Assembly: GCF_002001005.1 (NCBI RefSeq) | Contig: NZ_MUNX01000151.1 | Location: forward strand, 1-64,000 | Length of the DNA: 64,000 bases | Source: Flavobacterium sp. A45 | GTDB lineage: Bacteria > Bacteroidota > Bacteroidia > Flavobacteriales > Flavobacteriaceae | Reading direction: 5' to 3' | Shown here: positions 1-15,000 of the stretch, one piece after another | Position numbering within the stretch: position 1 is the stretch's first letter | Layout of the letters: every line of letters starts with the position of its first letter | Notes under the pieces: model-generated | Told to the model about the DNA's origin: nothing | The model's input: only the letters and a program-made list of their open reading frames with translations | Databases searched by the model: none | Made by a program: the position numbers and the translations under genes

Positions 1-33
1 TTTTTAAAGAAATACTTCAAAAATATATTTATT

Positions 34-3000
34 ATGAAAAAACCTACTTTTTCAAAATTATTTTTTTCTGTATTTTCTCTGTTTGAAAACTTTTTAAAAA
101 AGGGTTTTCTCTTTTGTGCTTCTACAGCGAAAGAATTGCAAAATTTGATGCAATCACTTTTTTATAAAAGGAACTCATTATTGGGAAAAAGTAAAGCAGT
201 ATTCAATGTAGTAGTTGTTTTGATATTGTTAAATAGCACTACAGTTTTTTCTCAACTTGCAGTTCCATTTACCCCAAGACTTTCTGGTGGTAATATCAAA
301 GTAAAGGGAGATGTAGTATTGATTGGTAATAGTGTTGTTAGTGGGAAAGGGTTAGCATTACCTTATACAGGAGGTGGTAATAACAATTCATATGAAGCTG
401 TTTATATTGATGTGGATGGGGACACAGATACTTTTAGTTCAAGTACAGCGGATTTAAAAATTAACAATTCTTGTAAGAATATTGTTTTTGCGGGTTTGTA
501 TTGGGCGTCTTGTTACCCCAATGAAGTAGGAACAGATGTTACCAAATTTTTCCAAGGAACTCCTCGACTCAATGATTGGAATCAGGTAAAATTTAAATTG
601 CCTACAGGTGCTTATGTTGATTTGGTTGCGGATAATAATCCTGATCTTGTTGGTGAAGAAGACAATATTATTTTTGACGGTTACCAGTATTACGGCACAA
701 GTGCACCTGCAGATGCCCAATCTTTTAAAGATTCTCCAATAATCTGCTATAAGAATGTAACGAATTTATTGAAAGGATTGACTGATGCTGATGGAACGTA
801 TACGGTTGCTAATTTAAGAGCGACACGAGGGTTAAGACAAGGAGGTAGCGGTGGCGGATGGACTTTGGTTGTTATCTACGAAAGCCCTACAGTGCCGAGT
901 AAATTTATATCCGTTTTTGACGGATATGCGGGTGTTCAAGGTGGTGCTACGCTTGATATTCCTGTGAGCGGTTATAGAACATTACCATCACCATTACCGG
1001 TTAACGCTAAAATTGGAGTAGCAGCTTTGGAGGGAGACCGAGGAATATCAGATGACAGATTTCAATTTAAAGCCAGTAGTTCGGCAGTTTTCACCAATAT
1101 TAGTGATGCAGTAAATCCTGCTAACAATTTTTTTAATTCGACTATATCCAATAACGGAGTTAATGTTATTGACCGAAATCCTGCAAGTACAAATACGTTA
1201 GGTTTTGATGTTGATAATGTTATAATACCTAATCCAAGTCGATCTGTTATTCCTAATAATTCAACGGCAGGAGATTTAAAACTGACCACAAGCGGTGATG
1301 GTTATGGTGCATTTGTTACAACATTTGCAGTCGACATAATTGAACCTACTATTTTACTTACAAAGATTGTAAAAGATGATGCAGGGAATGATGCGAGTAA
1401 TTTGGATGTAACCCTTGGTCAAAGTTTAAATTATACTATTGGTTTCGAAAATCAAGGTAATGATGATGCCACTTCATTTACTATAAAAGATATTTTACCA
1501 ATTAATGTAAATTTTAACTATCCAGCAGATATTGTTTCGGTTCCGGCGGGGGTAACACATACGTATAATGCTGCAACAAGAACTATCATTTTTACTATTC
1601 CAAATAATTTGGTGCAAAAGACGTTAGTGCCTGGAGGTCCTTTCGTTCATTATGATATCGTTTTAAAAGTTAAAGTGGTACCTACTTGTAATGAATTGAG
1701 TGATGCCTGTGAGAATAGAATCCAGAATACTGCTTATGCAACTTATAGAGGAGTTATTAATACTGCACAAATTACAGACGATCCAAGTTTGTCTTCTTAT
1801 ACTTCTTGTAATTTAGGAACACCACAAGCAACCAATTTTCTAGTTGGAGTTAAAGATTGTTTGTTTACTAATAAAGCAGTTCTGTGTGGGAACAGTTCTA
1901 CAGTAACTGCTTCTAATGGATATGCCAGTTATACATGGACAGGTCCGGGTAATTTCACAGCTACAGGCCAAACGGTTACGGTTACAGTACCGGGTGTTTA
2001 TAAAGTTTTTGGTGTTGGTAATAAACCTTGTACCGATTATAATGAAGAAATTACAGTTGAACGTTTTGGGGGCATAGCCATAAATCCAGTTAGCGCTTTT
2101 GCTGACGAAGAAGTGACTTGTCCCAACGATGGTAAAATCTTGCCTAACATCTTTTTGTGTGGAACCAATTCAATTGGATCAAGTGGAGCCAATTCAAGTA
2201 GATTAATAAATACAAACATATCCGATGGATCTACAATTGTTTGGGAAAGACTAAATGAAGCAAGTTGTAGTGCTGTTGCAAATAGTAATTGTGCCAACGA
2301 AAGTTCTTCGTGTACTTGGTCAAATGTAGGATCAGGGCCTAGTTATTTGGCTAACACTTCAGGGCAGTTTAGAGTTACTTTTAATTATCCAGGTGGATGT
2401 TTTAATCGTTTTTATTTTAATGTATATCAAAATTTATTAAGCCCAACAGTTACTACTAGTGATATTGTTTGTAGTACTTCAGGCAGAATAACGATTGGTG
2501 GTGTACCAGCTGGATATGAATATAGTTTGGACGGAGTTACTTATCAATCAAGTAATGTTTTTTCAGTAAATACGGCTAATTCTTATACTGCATATATTAG
2601 ACAAGTGGGTGTGACTTCAAGCCCTTGTATTTTTACAGTACCCGATATTTTAATAAGAGAGAGAGCTTTTACAGTTGATGTTTCAAATACTAATCCGCTT
2701 TGTTATGGAGGAAAAGGAACCGTACAACTGGTAGCCAATGATGTAAATCCACAATATTATTTTAGTATCTATCAAGGGGCAACATTAGTAAACAGTGTTG
2801 GTCCAATTGCATCAAATGTTCATACTTTTACGGATCTTAATTCAGGTGTCTATACAGTAAATGTTTCAACAAATCCTTCAACCGATAATTGTGCTTTTAC
2901 AGGTTCTGTAACTATAGTTGATCCTCCTGTATTGACTGCAACTGCAGCACTTACAACTCCATTAACATGTTCTGACGGAGAAATTACAGTTACTCCAGTT

Positions 3001-6000
3001 GGAGGAACTGCTCCGTATTTTTATTTTGTAAATAGCGCAACAGTTTTTCAAACCGTGCCAGAAATTGCTGTTACTTTACCGTTGCCAGCAGGTGGAATAT
3101 ATAATATTGATGTAGTAGATAGTAATAACTGTACTTATAAAATTCCGCCATTAATTGTTACTCCGCTTGCTAAACCAGTATTTACTGTAGCGCCGACTAA
3201 TGTTTTATGTTATGGAGCAAATACGGGGGTTATACAATTTAATGTAACCAATGCGAATGGGTATACACTTGCCTATAGTATAGATAATGGTGTTACATAT
3301 GTAGCCAATGGTACTTTTTCAAATTTAGTTGCAGGTACTTATACGCCAATTTTAAGATATAGTTTAAACGGAGTAGATTGTTTCGATCCCCAACCCGCCA
3401 TTACTATTACAGAACCAGCTTCAGCTGTAACAGCTTCTGCTGGTGTATCGGAGTTAGCAGGATGTGGTATAGCTCCTACGCCTAAAAACTATGGTAAAGT
3501 ACGTATCACCAACCCACAAGGAGGAGTGTCACCTTATGAGTACAGTTTTGATAACCAAGCCACTTGGACCACAACCAATGATGCTTTTAAAGCTCCTGGA
3601 ACTTATAACTTATATGTTAGAGATGCTAATGGTTGTATTTTTAGTGCGCCAATAACGCTTGATCCAGAACCAGTCGAACCACAAATTGATGTGGCAACTC
3701 CGGTTGATTTTAATTGTGATGGTACTGCGACCAGTACGGTAACCGTTGCCAATCCAGGGGGTGTTACTTATACGTATGATTATTATTTGGATGGGGTAAA
3801 AAATACCAACACTCCTAATAATGTGTTCCTAAATGTTGCTCCTGGTACACATGCTATTAAAGTAGAATACAAATTAAATTCAGTTCCAACTTTTAGTAAT
3901 TTATTAAATGAAAATTTTGGAACTGGAAATTCAACAACTGCTCCAGGAATTGCAGCAGCCTACTGTTTTAATGACTTGAGAGTAAGTGCTCCATATTTGT
4001 GTGGTACCCGTTCTGTAGAGGATAATCAATACTCGGTAACTTATGACTTCTGGAGAAGTGATGATCCTTCGGGAACAAATGTTGGGGCTTGGTATCATTT
4101 TAAAGATCATACTACTAACCCTAATAATCTTGCTGGTGTTGGAGACCCTAGAGGACGTTTCTTGCTAGTAAATATTGGCTCAGCAGCTGGTCCAAACGGT
4201 GTTTTGTACAGTAAACCAATTATTGATGTTATCCCCAATCAACCGGTAAAAGTTGATTTTGCAGTTGCTAATTTATTGCGTGCTGGAATTAATGGAGCAG
4301 CTCCAGATATTTTGGTGCAATTAGTAGATGGATCAGGGACTGTAGTAGCACAACAATATTCAGGTAAAATTGCAGAGTTACCAGGAGATGCTAATCGAAA
4401 CAAATGGGTGCCTATTTCTTTAACATTAAATCCAGGGAATAATACTAATCTAAGATTTGTGATTCGTTCTGGAAGTATTTTGTATAGCGGTAATGATGTT
4501 GTTATTGATGATGTTCGTGTATATCAATTGCCTAAGTCTTGTCTGTCAACCAAAGATTTTACTATAATTGTGCCAACAGGGAATGCCTTTAGCGCCCAAA
4601 TTGCTGGAACTAAAAACGTAACCTGCGCAGGAGCAAATAATGGAGAAATAACAATAGCCGCTCAAAATTTTGAAGCTGCTGGATTTCAATATTCTAAAGA
4701 CAATGGTGTAACATGGCAAACAGCTACTTCATCGCCAGTGATTATAACTGGATTAGCGGGAGCTTTGTATAAAGTAATCGTTCGCCCTGACGCATCTTCA
4801 GCGGCATCTTGTTCTAAACCGTTTGATGTAACTATAAATACGCCAGCAGCAGTAACCGCTTCTGCTTCTATTACTGTACAAGCCACTTGTACTACAGGTG
4901 CTACGATTACTGCAGTAGGAGGTGGAGGGACGCCAGCTTACCAATACGAGTTGCGTCAGTCTAATGGAACGACGGTAATTACAGCTTTCAATAACAATGC
5001 TAATTTTACAAATGTTCCAGCTGGTAGTTATACTGTATTTGTTAGAGATGCTAATGGATGTAGTAATGCTACGGGATATTCTATCACAGTAACGGCTCCA
5101 CCGGCACTGACTGCTACTTTAGATACTACGACCGACTACTGTTATACTACAGCTAATCCAGCTACTCTTGTAGTAGGCCTTACAGGTGGAGTTGGTCCAT
5201 TTACTTATAAATTAAACAGTAATGCAGCGGTTAGTTCTGCATTGACTACTTTTTCATTTGCTAATGTAGCGCCAGGAACGCATACAATTGTAGTGACGGA
5301 CAGCAACAATTGTACAGCCACTATTTCAAGTATTGTAATTGCACCACAAATAGGGTTTAATGTATCTTTATTGAATGATTTAACATGTTTGGTAGATGCA
5401 TCTATTGGTAATCCAAATGTTACCAATGGTAATGGTGCACCTTATACTTATACAGTATCTCATAACGGAGGAACGCCAACTACAGTGGCAGCTTTCCCAT
5501 TCACTGCAACTCTTTCAGGGACTTATGTGTTTACAGTTACTGATAGTAGAGGTTGTCCAGCTGCAAGTAATACAATTACTGTTACGGCCAAAACTACTCC
5601 AGCCATTACCACAACAAAAACCGACATTACCTGTAATAATGCCAATGACGGTAGTATAACTGTAACTGCTTCTGGTGGATTTACTACTAGCTATACTTAT
5701 GCTATTAAGTTAAGTGCTTCAGCGACTTATACAACACAAACTTCAAACCAATTTACGGCTTTGCCGGCGGGTACTTATAATGTAAAAGTTATTGACAGTA
5801 AAGGTTGTGAGTCTGCAGTAAGTAATGTTACTATCGTGAATCCAGGCGTGGTTACAGGAAATATTAGTGCTACTGATATTGGCTGTAGCCCGACAGGAAC
5901 CGTGCCAGCAGTCGTTACAGTTACGGGTTCTGGAGGTACAGGAACTTTACAGTATAGTTTCAATGGAAACTCTAATTTTACCACATCTAATACCTATACC

Positions 6001-9000
6001 ACAGCAACAGCTGGAACGGTAACGGCTTATGTTAAAGATGCCAATAATTGCCAAATAGGGCCATTATCAATAGTTATAGCAGCTCCAGAACAATTTACAA
6101 GCATTACTATTACTGATTCTGGATGGGATTGTGCGACTACACCCGCTGGTGGTCATGTTAATATTGCAGGTATTGGTGTTTCATCTCCAAAAAGATATAG
6201 CATTATTTCTGGTCCAGCAGGTTTTGATTCAACTGAGAATTCAGATGGAGAATTTAAAGGATTAGCCCCAGGAGCTTATGTTTTCCAAGCTAGGGATACT
6301 AAAACCAATTGTACCATAACAAGATCTTATACAGTTAGCGGAACTCCTGATGTTGTGGCGGGTGGAAGTGTAATCAGTCCAATTAAATGTTTTGGAGGTA
6401 ATGGTAATATTCAGTTTACTGTATCAGGATTGAATACTCATAGATATGATTATGTTGTTACAAATACTTTAGGAACTATAATTGATAGTAAGAATAATCA
6501 ATCGGCACCTACAATTTCTTTAAATAATTTACCAGCTAGTAGTTATACAATAGTAATTACAGATAGAACCACAAAATGTACTGATGATTACACGCTTACA
6601 CTTACACAGCCAACGGCAGCATTAGCAATTACAAGTGCTACAGGAACCAATGTAAATTGTAATAACGATAATTCTCAAATTACGGTTGTTGCCGCAAATG
6701 GAACACCAAATTATATGTATGCAGTATTACCAGCGGGTAGTTTAGCTGCACCTACATTCGTTACAAATAATGTATTAACTGTAGATACTAATTCAGGTAC
6801 AGTATTATCTTGGGATGTCTATGTAAAAGATGCCAATGATTGTACCACAAAAACGACTGTTACAGTTATTAGTGATGCTTTGCCAGCGATTACCAGTGTG
6901 GTAGTTGGTGGACAATGTACAGCCTCAGGAAGTACTTTTACCATTACCGCTACACCTTCGGCCGCAAGTTTAACACCATTAACTTATGGAATTGCAGGTC
7001 CAACTGGCGCTTTTCAAGCGAGTCCAATTTTTAACGTAGCAGCAGGTACTTATACCGTTTACATCAAAGATAAAAATGGTTGTATTGTAGCAGCACCAGC
7101 TCCAACAACGGTTTATCCACAATTAGCTGTATTGGCTCAAGTTACTAAGACATTGGATTGTAATACAGCAGGACCAAATGCAACGATAACTGCAACAATA
7201 ACAGGTGGTAAAGCGAATTATAGCTATTCAATTACTAATAGTGGGGGTACTTCAGTGGCTTCGGCTACCGGGGTTACTGGGCCAACTATTACTTATACTG
7301 GAGCTGCGGCAGATACTTATACTGTAACAGTTACAGATGCTAACACACCTGGCTGTACTGCAACAAGTACAGCAACAGTAGATCCAATAACTAATCCTAC
7401 TGTAAGTGCTACTCCAACCCATGTAACTTGTAATGGAGGAAACAACGGGGCTGTACAATTAGCAGGTTCAGGAGGTTCTGGCGGATACACGTATAGTGAT
7501 GATAATATTACTTTTGTTCCAACAAGTTTGTTCTCAGGATTAACGGCTTCAGCTACACCATATACCTTTTATGTAAAAGACAGTAAAGGGTGTATAGGTT
7601 CGATTGCAGTTACTATTACTGAGCCTACTGCTTTAGCAGCCACTGTTACAGAAGTTACTTTTACATGTTCACCTACAAATACAAAAGTGGCGGGTACTGT
7701 TACCATCAACACTACTGCTGGAACAGGTACTTCGCCTTATAAATACAGTTTCAACGGAGGCGCTTTTGGAAACAATAACTTGTTTACAGTAAATGATAAT
7801 GGTTCAGATCAGCCATATACCTATAGTGTACAAGATGCCAATGGATGTACTATTTCGGGTTTAGGAACACTATTTAGACTTAATCCACCAACGATTGCCA
7901 CCATTACCAATACGCCAATTTATTGTGCACCTGTAGCGAGTACTACCAGTACAGTAACTGTACCAGTAACTGCTGGTACAGGAGTTGCACCATTAACCTA
8001 TGTTATTACTTCGGGTCCAGTGATTAATGCAACAGGAGTTTCAAGTGGAGTCTTCTCAGGATTAACTGCCGGAAATTATACTTTCAAAGTAACAGATGCC
8101 AACGGGTGTTACTACACTGAATCACATACTATTGCGCCTGTAACTCCAATTGCTGTAACGGCAACCAAATTATCTGATGTGGATTGCAAAAACGATACAA
8201 CAGGTAGTGCACGTTTTACAGTTACTGGATTTAGTAGTTCTCTAAATTATACTGTGGTTACTTCACCAGTGATTCCACCAGCACAAATTGCAATTGCAGG
8301 TGATGTTTATACCATTACAGGTCTTGCAGACGGAACGTATTCTTTTAGTGTTACGGACATCACAACGGGTTGTACCGATAGTAAATCCGTAACCATTATA
8401 GAACCAACTGCGGCTTTAACTATTACTTCTGCAACTGCAACTAATGTGTTCTGTAGTAATGACAATTCACAAATTACAGTAACCGCTACAGGAGGAACCA
8501 CTAATTATGGTTATGCAGCAGTTGTTTCAGGTGATCCAGTTCCTACTGTTTTTGGAACTTCGAATGTTATTACAGTAGATACCAATACTGGAGCTAATTT
8601 AGTTTGGGATGTTTATGTTAAGGATGCGAAAGGATGTATAGCACAAACTCCGGTTACAATTATCAATAATGGTTCCCCAACAGTTACAGCATCTGTTTTT
8701 AATCAATGTTCAGCTACTGGAAGTGCTTTCCAAATTATAGCTGTAGGTGCTGGTGGTTTAGCGCCTTATACGTATACTATAAATACAGGTGTAGCGCCAA
8801 GTCCAGCTAATACCTTTACAGTGGCAGCAGGATCTTATACTATAACAGCAACAGATGCTAATGGTTGTCTAACTACTACAACCGTTACCGTTAACCAAGC
8901 GTTAACCGCAACGGCATTGGTAACCAAAGATATTACTTGTTCTACATCTGAAGAAGCTACAATGAAAGTGGATGTTTTGGGTGGATTAGCACCTTTTGGA

Positions 9001-12000
9001 TATAGAGTAAATATTGATGGTGCTGGTTTTTCAGGTGCTGTTATTCCTTTCCCAATTGCAGGAACAACATTGAATTACACCGATACAGGAATTGTTATTG
9101 GAAAATCATATCAATTTGAAATTACGGATGCTAATGGTTGTATTAGAGTAACTAATACTGTTAATACCAATACACCAACACCTGTTACAGCTACAACAAC
9201 TGTAACAGATTTGACATGTTATCAATCAGGTAATGGTGTGGTAACCATAAATCCTACTGCAGGTGTAGCACCATTTGAATATAGTTTTAATGGTTCAGGT
9301 TTTTCAGCAGTTTCCTCTTATTCTAACTTAGCGGTCTCTACAGGCCCGGGTTATCCTTACATTGTAAGAGATAGTAAAGGTTGTGAATTTCCAGGATTTG
9401 CAATTGTGAATCAACCTACAGAAATTCTTTTTACAGCTACACCAGTTAATATGACTTGTAGTGCTGCAATTATAGCAGGTTCAGTTACGGTTAGTGCAAT
9501 AACAAATGGAGTTGCTCCTTTTAATTATCTTTTAAGAAACCTTACAACTGGTGCAGTAATAACTCATCCTGATCCTACTGGGGCTAGTTTTACATTTGCT
9601 AATTTGAGTTTTGGTAATTTTGAAGTAATAGTAACGGATGCTACAGGTTGTTCAAAAACTGTGAGTAATATACAAGTACTTGCTCCACCAGATGATTTAG
9701 TTATAAATCTTTCAACAACAGCTGACTGTACAAATGGGGCTACTATAATTGTTAGTGTTAATCCTATAGTTATACCACCAATACCAGATTATGAGTTTGG
9801 AATTTATGATTTAGCTGTGGCGCCATTTAGTACTAGTTTCTTAGCACCAGATGGAGCAGCTTCGCCTGCGAATAGACAAAGAACATTTACAAACCTAATA
9901 CCAGGAGTTGTTTATACATTTGTGGTTAGGGATAATATAACAGGTTGTTATTATTTTGAAAAAGCTTCTGGACCAATACCTCCTTTGACAGGGATGACTT
10001 CAAGTGCTCCAGTGGCTAATAATGTTACTTGTACAGGAACCGCTACAGGTAGTGTTACCTTTACTCTTAGTAATTATGATGCAACATCTGTGAATTGGGA
10101 AATATTTTCTGATCAAACCAATATTTCAACAGGAATTTCAGGATCTATAGTAACAGCCGCACCTACCACAGTTACAACACCTCCAGGTCTTATTCCTGGT
10201 AATTACTATGTTAAGTTTACAGAAGTGGGTGGTTCATTTCCAGGCTGTACTAGTGCATCAACTATTTTTTCAATTATTGAATCTCCAGTGCTTTTGGACT
10301 TAAGTGTTTCCTCAACTAGAAATGACAATTGTAATGCTAATGCTGGTCAAGTTATAGCAATACGTAGTGGAGGTACTGGCCCATTTTTATATCAAATAGT
10401 AGCTGATAATGGTGTAATTGGTATTGATGCTGCAGATACACAACCTACTATTATCTCTTTTGTGTCACCTACTCATATCCCAAGTACGTTTAATGTAGAA
10501 TCAGGAAATTACATTGTTTGGGTTAAAGATAGTAGAGATTGTATTATAGGGAAGCCAGTAACTGTTTTACTTGACCAAAGTCCTAAAATTGGCTTGGCTG
10601 TGGTTAACAAATGTGTGACTGAAGGTAATTTCGGCATCATTGTTAGCGCAGTTCCAACAGTAACACCACCAGAGACAGGAATGGGAACAGGAGCTCTTTC
10701 AATTAGTATCGATGGAAGTACTTATACTAATTTACCTCTGCCATATTTACCTTATACTGTAACCGGATTAAATTCTGGATTGCATACTATCATTATCAAA
10801 GATGCTAATGGTTGTACTTATACTGAAACAATAACTATTGATGTACCATTGGTAGCTACACCTGCTATTACTGCATTACCAACTTGTGCTGATAATGATG
10901 GTGTGATTACAATGTCTGGAACAGGTGGTCCTGTTGCGGGTACTTATACCTATACTATTGCGCCAACCTTTCCAAGTGTTGCCATAAATAATACAACAGG
11001 AGTTATTTCGGGATTACCAGCAGGAACGTACACGGTGACTATGACAGATACCGCTATTCCAACTAATTGTACCACAACTGCGGTTGTTACTTTAGGAGCT
11101 CCAACACCAGTAACATATAACACTGCAACTACTCCAGCTTTGTGTGTTGGCGATAGTAACGGTAGTATAACTGTGACACTTTTAGCGGGCAATGATAATC
11201 CTAGTTATACCTACGAAATTATTGCAGGACCTCAATTGGCAGTTGCTCAATCTTCAAACATATTCTTAGGATTACTACCAGGAACTTATACGGTAAGAGT
11301 AAATTCTGGAAGAGGTTGTTCAACAGATGATACTAATGTAATTGTTGCTCCAGCAACGCCATTAACAGCTAGTGCGGCTTTCCCAGCCAATACTACTTGT
11401 AACACAGCTACTGTAGTTACTGTTACAGCTGGTGGTGGTACTGGTTCAGGCTATTTATACAATTTTAACGGATTGGGTTATACATCTGATCCAACTTATA
11501 CCGTAGATGACAATGGAAGTGTCCAAACGATAAGTTATAGAGTAAAAGACGCAAATGGTTGTGAAACGGCACTTCAAACTATTGATGTTGATCCGTTAAA
11601 CAAACCTACTGATTTGGATTTTACGCTATCAACAGCACCAACTTGTCCAGTACCTACATCAGGTATTACGGTAAGTGCTACTAATGGAGTGGGTGCATTA
11701 ACTTTCGAAATTGTTCAATTTAATGGTGCTGCTACAGCACTTTATCCGCCACAAATTACTACAGGTTTTGCTGTGCCAACAGTATTCAACAATTTACCAG
11801 CAGGTGATTATATGTTCCAAGTAACCGATTCTTTCGGTTGTACCTATCAAGAGTCGTATACAGTAACTCCAGTGACAAACATTACTTTGGCAACAACTGC
11901 TAAAACGGATGTGACTTGTTTTGGTGCTAATGATGGTTCGGCTACTTTCAAAGTAACGGATTTCACAAGCTATACTGCGAGTTTAACAGTTGGAACGGGA

Positions 12001-15000
12001 ACACCTGTAATTACAGCTGATATAGTGACTTTGACTGGTTTAGCTCCTGGTAATTATACCTTGCAAGTAACGGATGCAACAACGGATTGTACAGCCGATG
12101 TATCTTTTGTTATTGCAGAGCCAACAGCTTTAGGATTAACATTAGTAAGCAACTTGAATGCGAATTGTAATTCAGGTGCTGTAGTTAAGGTTCAAGGAAC
12201 TGGTGGAACACTTAATTATACGTATGCTTTTGTAGATAATGGAATAACGCCTCTAGCTATTGATTATACAGCAAGTGACAATGGCACACTTGCCGTTACT
12301 TTACCTAGTCCTAATGATTATGATGTTTGGGTAAAAGACGCCAACGGTTGTACGTTTAAATTAGATGTGAGTGTTGCATTTGATGCTACACCAACGATTG
12401 TACCTCCAGTGGGTCAATGTTATGTAGGTACTGCATTAACTACAGATTTGGACTTAGTAACCACAACATTTAACGGAAATAAAGCGTATACAGTAAATGG
12501 TACAGCAATAGCGACTTCAATAGCTACATTCACTGTGCCAGGCACATATATATTAGGAATTAAAGACGACAATGGTTGTGCAGCTTTTGTAAATTATACT
12601 ATTCAACCACAATTGACTTTACAAGCCGATATGACACAAGATTTGACTTGTGCAATTAATGCAAGCGTAACTCTAACAGCTGCAGGAGGGGAAACCCCTT
12701 ATGTGAGTTATGAGGTAAATGATGGTACTGGATATGTTGCATCTGCAAATCCATTTATAACTAATACTGCTGGTACTTACAAATTTAGAGTAACCGATAC
12801 GCAAGGTTGTCAAGCAGAGTCACAAGATGTCATTGTAACTCCAAATACAACTCCAGCAGCATTGACTGCTCCAACTATGGTTAGTTGTATTGGTGATACA
12901 GATGGAACGATTACGTTAACTCCATCAGGAGGAATTATTCCTTACCAATACAGTATTGATGGCGGAACGACTTATCAAGACTCAAATGTTTTTGATGGTC
13001 TTGGAATTGGTACATATACAATATTAGTTAGAGATGCGAAAATGTGTATTTCTGCACCTATTTCAGAAACTATTGGACAGCCAACAGCGGTTACAGTAAT
13101 AGCTGAAGTGGTAACGCCATTTGGTTGTGATACTGCGAATGCTCCACAAGATGCAATAGTTACTATTACTGCAGGCGGAGGAACTCCAGGATATACCTAT
13201 AGTTTTGATAATGGTACCAATTGGCAAGCTTCTTCTTCATTCTCTGTAAACAGTGCTCAAACTATCAATTATGTGGTTCGTGATGCTAACGGTTGTAGTG
13301 TTTCAGGTTCAGCTGTTGTTGATCCATATTCTCCACCAACGGACATGGATATTACGGCTAGTCCAATTTATTGTAATACACCAGGAACAGTGGCTACAGT
13401 TACGGTTAATAGTGTGTCTGGTGGAGTAAGTCCTTATGTTTTTGAAATCATATCGCCTGCATTAGCAGCGACGGTACCAAGCGCACCAAGTGCAGTGCCA
13501 TTTAGTTTTGCTAATTTGGCTCCAGCTACTTACACTATCAAAGTAACGGATGCCAATGGTTGTAGTACCATTAAATCTATTATAGTAGAGGAAGCAGATA
13601 AAATTGCGGTTATTCCTCAATTAATCAATAATGTGTATTGTAATGGTGATAGCACTGGAGTAATTGAATTTACAGTTTCTAATTATATTACAGCGGGGAA
13701 TTATTCTTATAATTTGCTTCCAGTTCCGACAGTTCCTCCAACTGTAACAGGTGATGTAATTCGCTACACTGATTTATCAGCAGGTAGTTATACTTTCACT
13801 GTAACTGATGATGTTTCTGATTGTATTGCTACAATTACGAATTTTGTAGTTAGCCAACCAGCTTTGGCATTAGATTTTAACACCACAGCTACAAACATCA
13901 ATTGTAATAATGATAATGCCACCATTACAGTTGCGGCATTTGGTGGAACAGCAGATTACAAATATGCAGTAGTTCCAACAACAGCAATAGCACCTGTAGT
14001 AAGTGCATATGGATTGGGTAACTTACTTACCGTAGATACGAATTCAGGAGCAAACATGACTTGGGATGTGTATGTAATGGATGCAAATGGTTGTGTTACT
14101 TTCAAATCTGTAACCATTCTAACCGATGCAAATCCAGTAATTACATCAGCAATTCATACGCCGTGTGTGAGCGCTACAGGTACTTATGATATTACAGTAA
14201 CGGCTTCTGGATTCAGTACAGCTTTACAATATAGTGCCGATGGTTCTAATTATCAAACGGGTAATGTAATCAAGGTGAACGCGCCAGGTACATATAACAT
14301 TACGGTAAAAGATGCAAATGGTTGTATTTCTGCTGGAACATCTGTTACGATTTTAGATCCGCTTATTTTAACCCCAACGGTTACTACGCCAGTATCTTGT
14401 GCAACGAATGACGGGGTAGTATCGGTGAGCACAACGGGCGGTTCAGGTAATTATATTTATAATATTGATGGAGGTGCTTTTGCTTTAGTAGCTTCATTCC
14501 CTAATGTTGCATCTGGATCTCATATAATTGGAGTTCGTGATACTACTACTTTGTGTGAAGTATTTGCTACTGTTAATTTACAAGCAGCAACTCTAATTAC
14601 TGGTTTTGCTTTAGCTAAGACAGATGTAACTTGTAACGGAGGTACCGATGGAACGATTATCGCTACAATGGCTACACCAGCTCCGGGAATAAATGATAAT
14701 CCTGTCTATATGTATAGCTTAAATGGTGGTACACCTCAAGCTTCTAACTTATTCAGTGGATTATCAGCAGGAACTTATACAGTAGTGGTAACTTCTGAAA
14801 GAAATTGTATTGATTCTGAGACGATCACAGTAGCTGAACCAGCGCTAATTAACGTGCCAGCTCCTACTTTAGTTCCATTCGGTTGTACTTCTGGAAATGT
14901 GAGTAACTTAGCTACTATTACAGTTGTAGGTGTTACAGGTGGTTCTAATTCTTATTTGAACTATGAGTTCATCAAAGTAGGAACACCAAATACACAGGTA

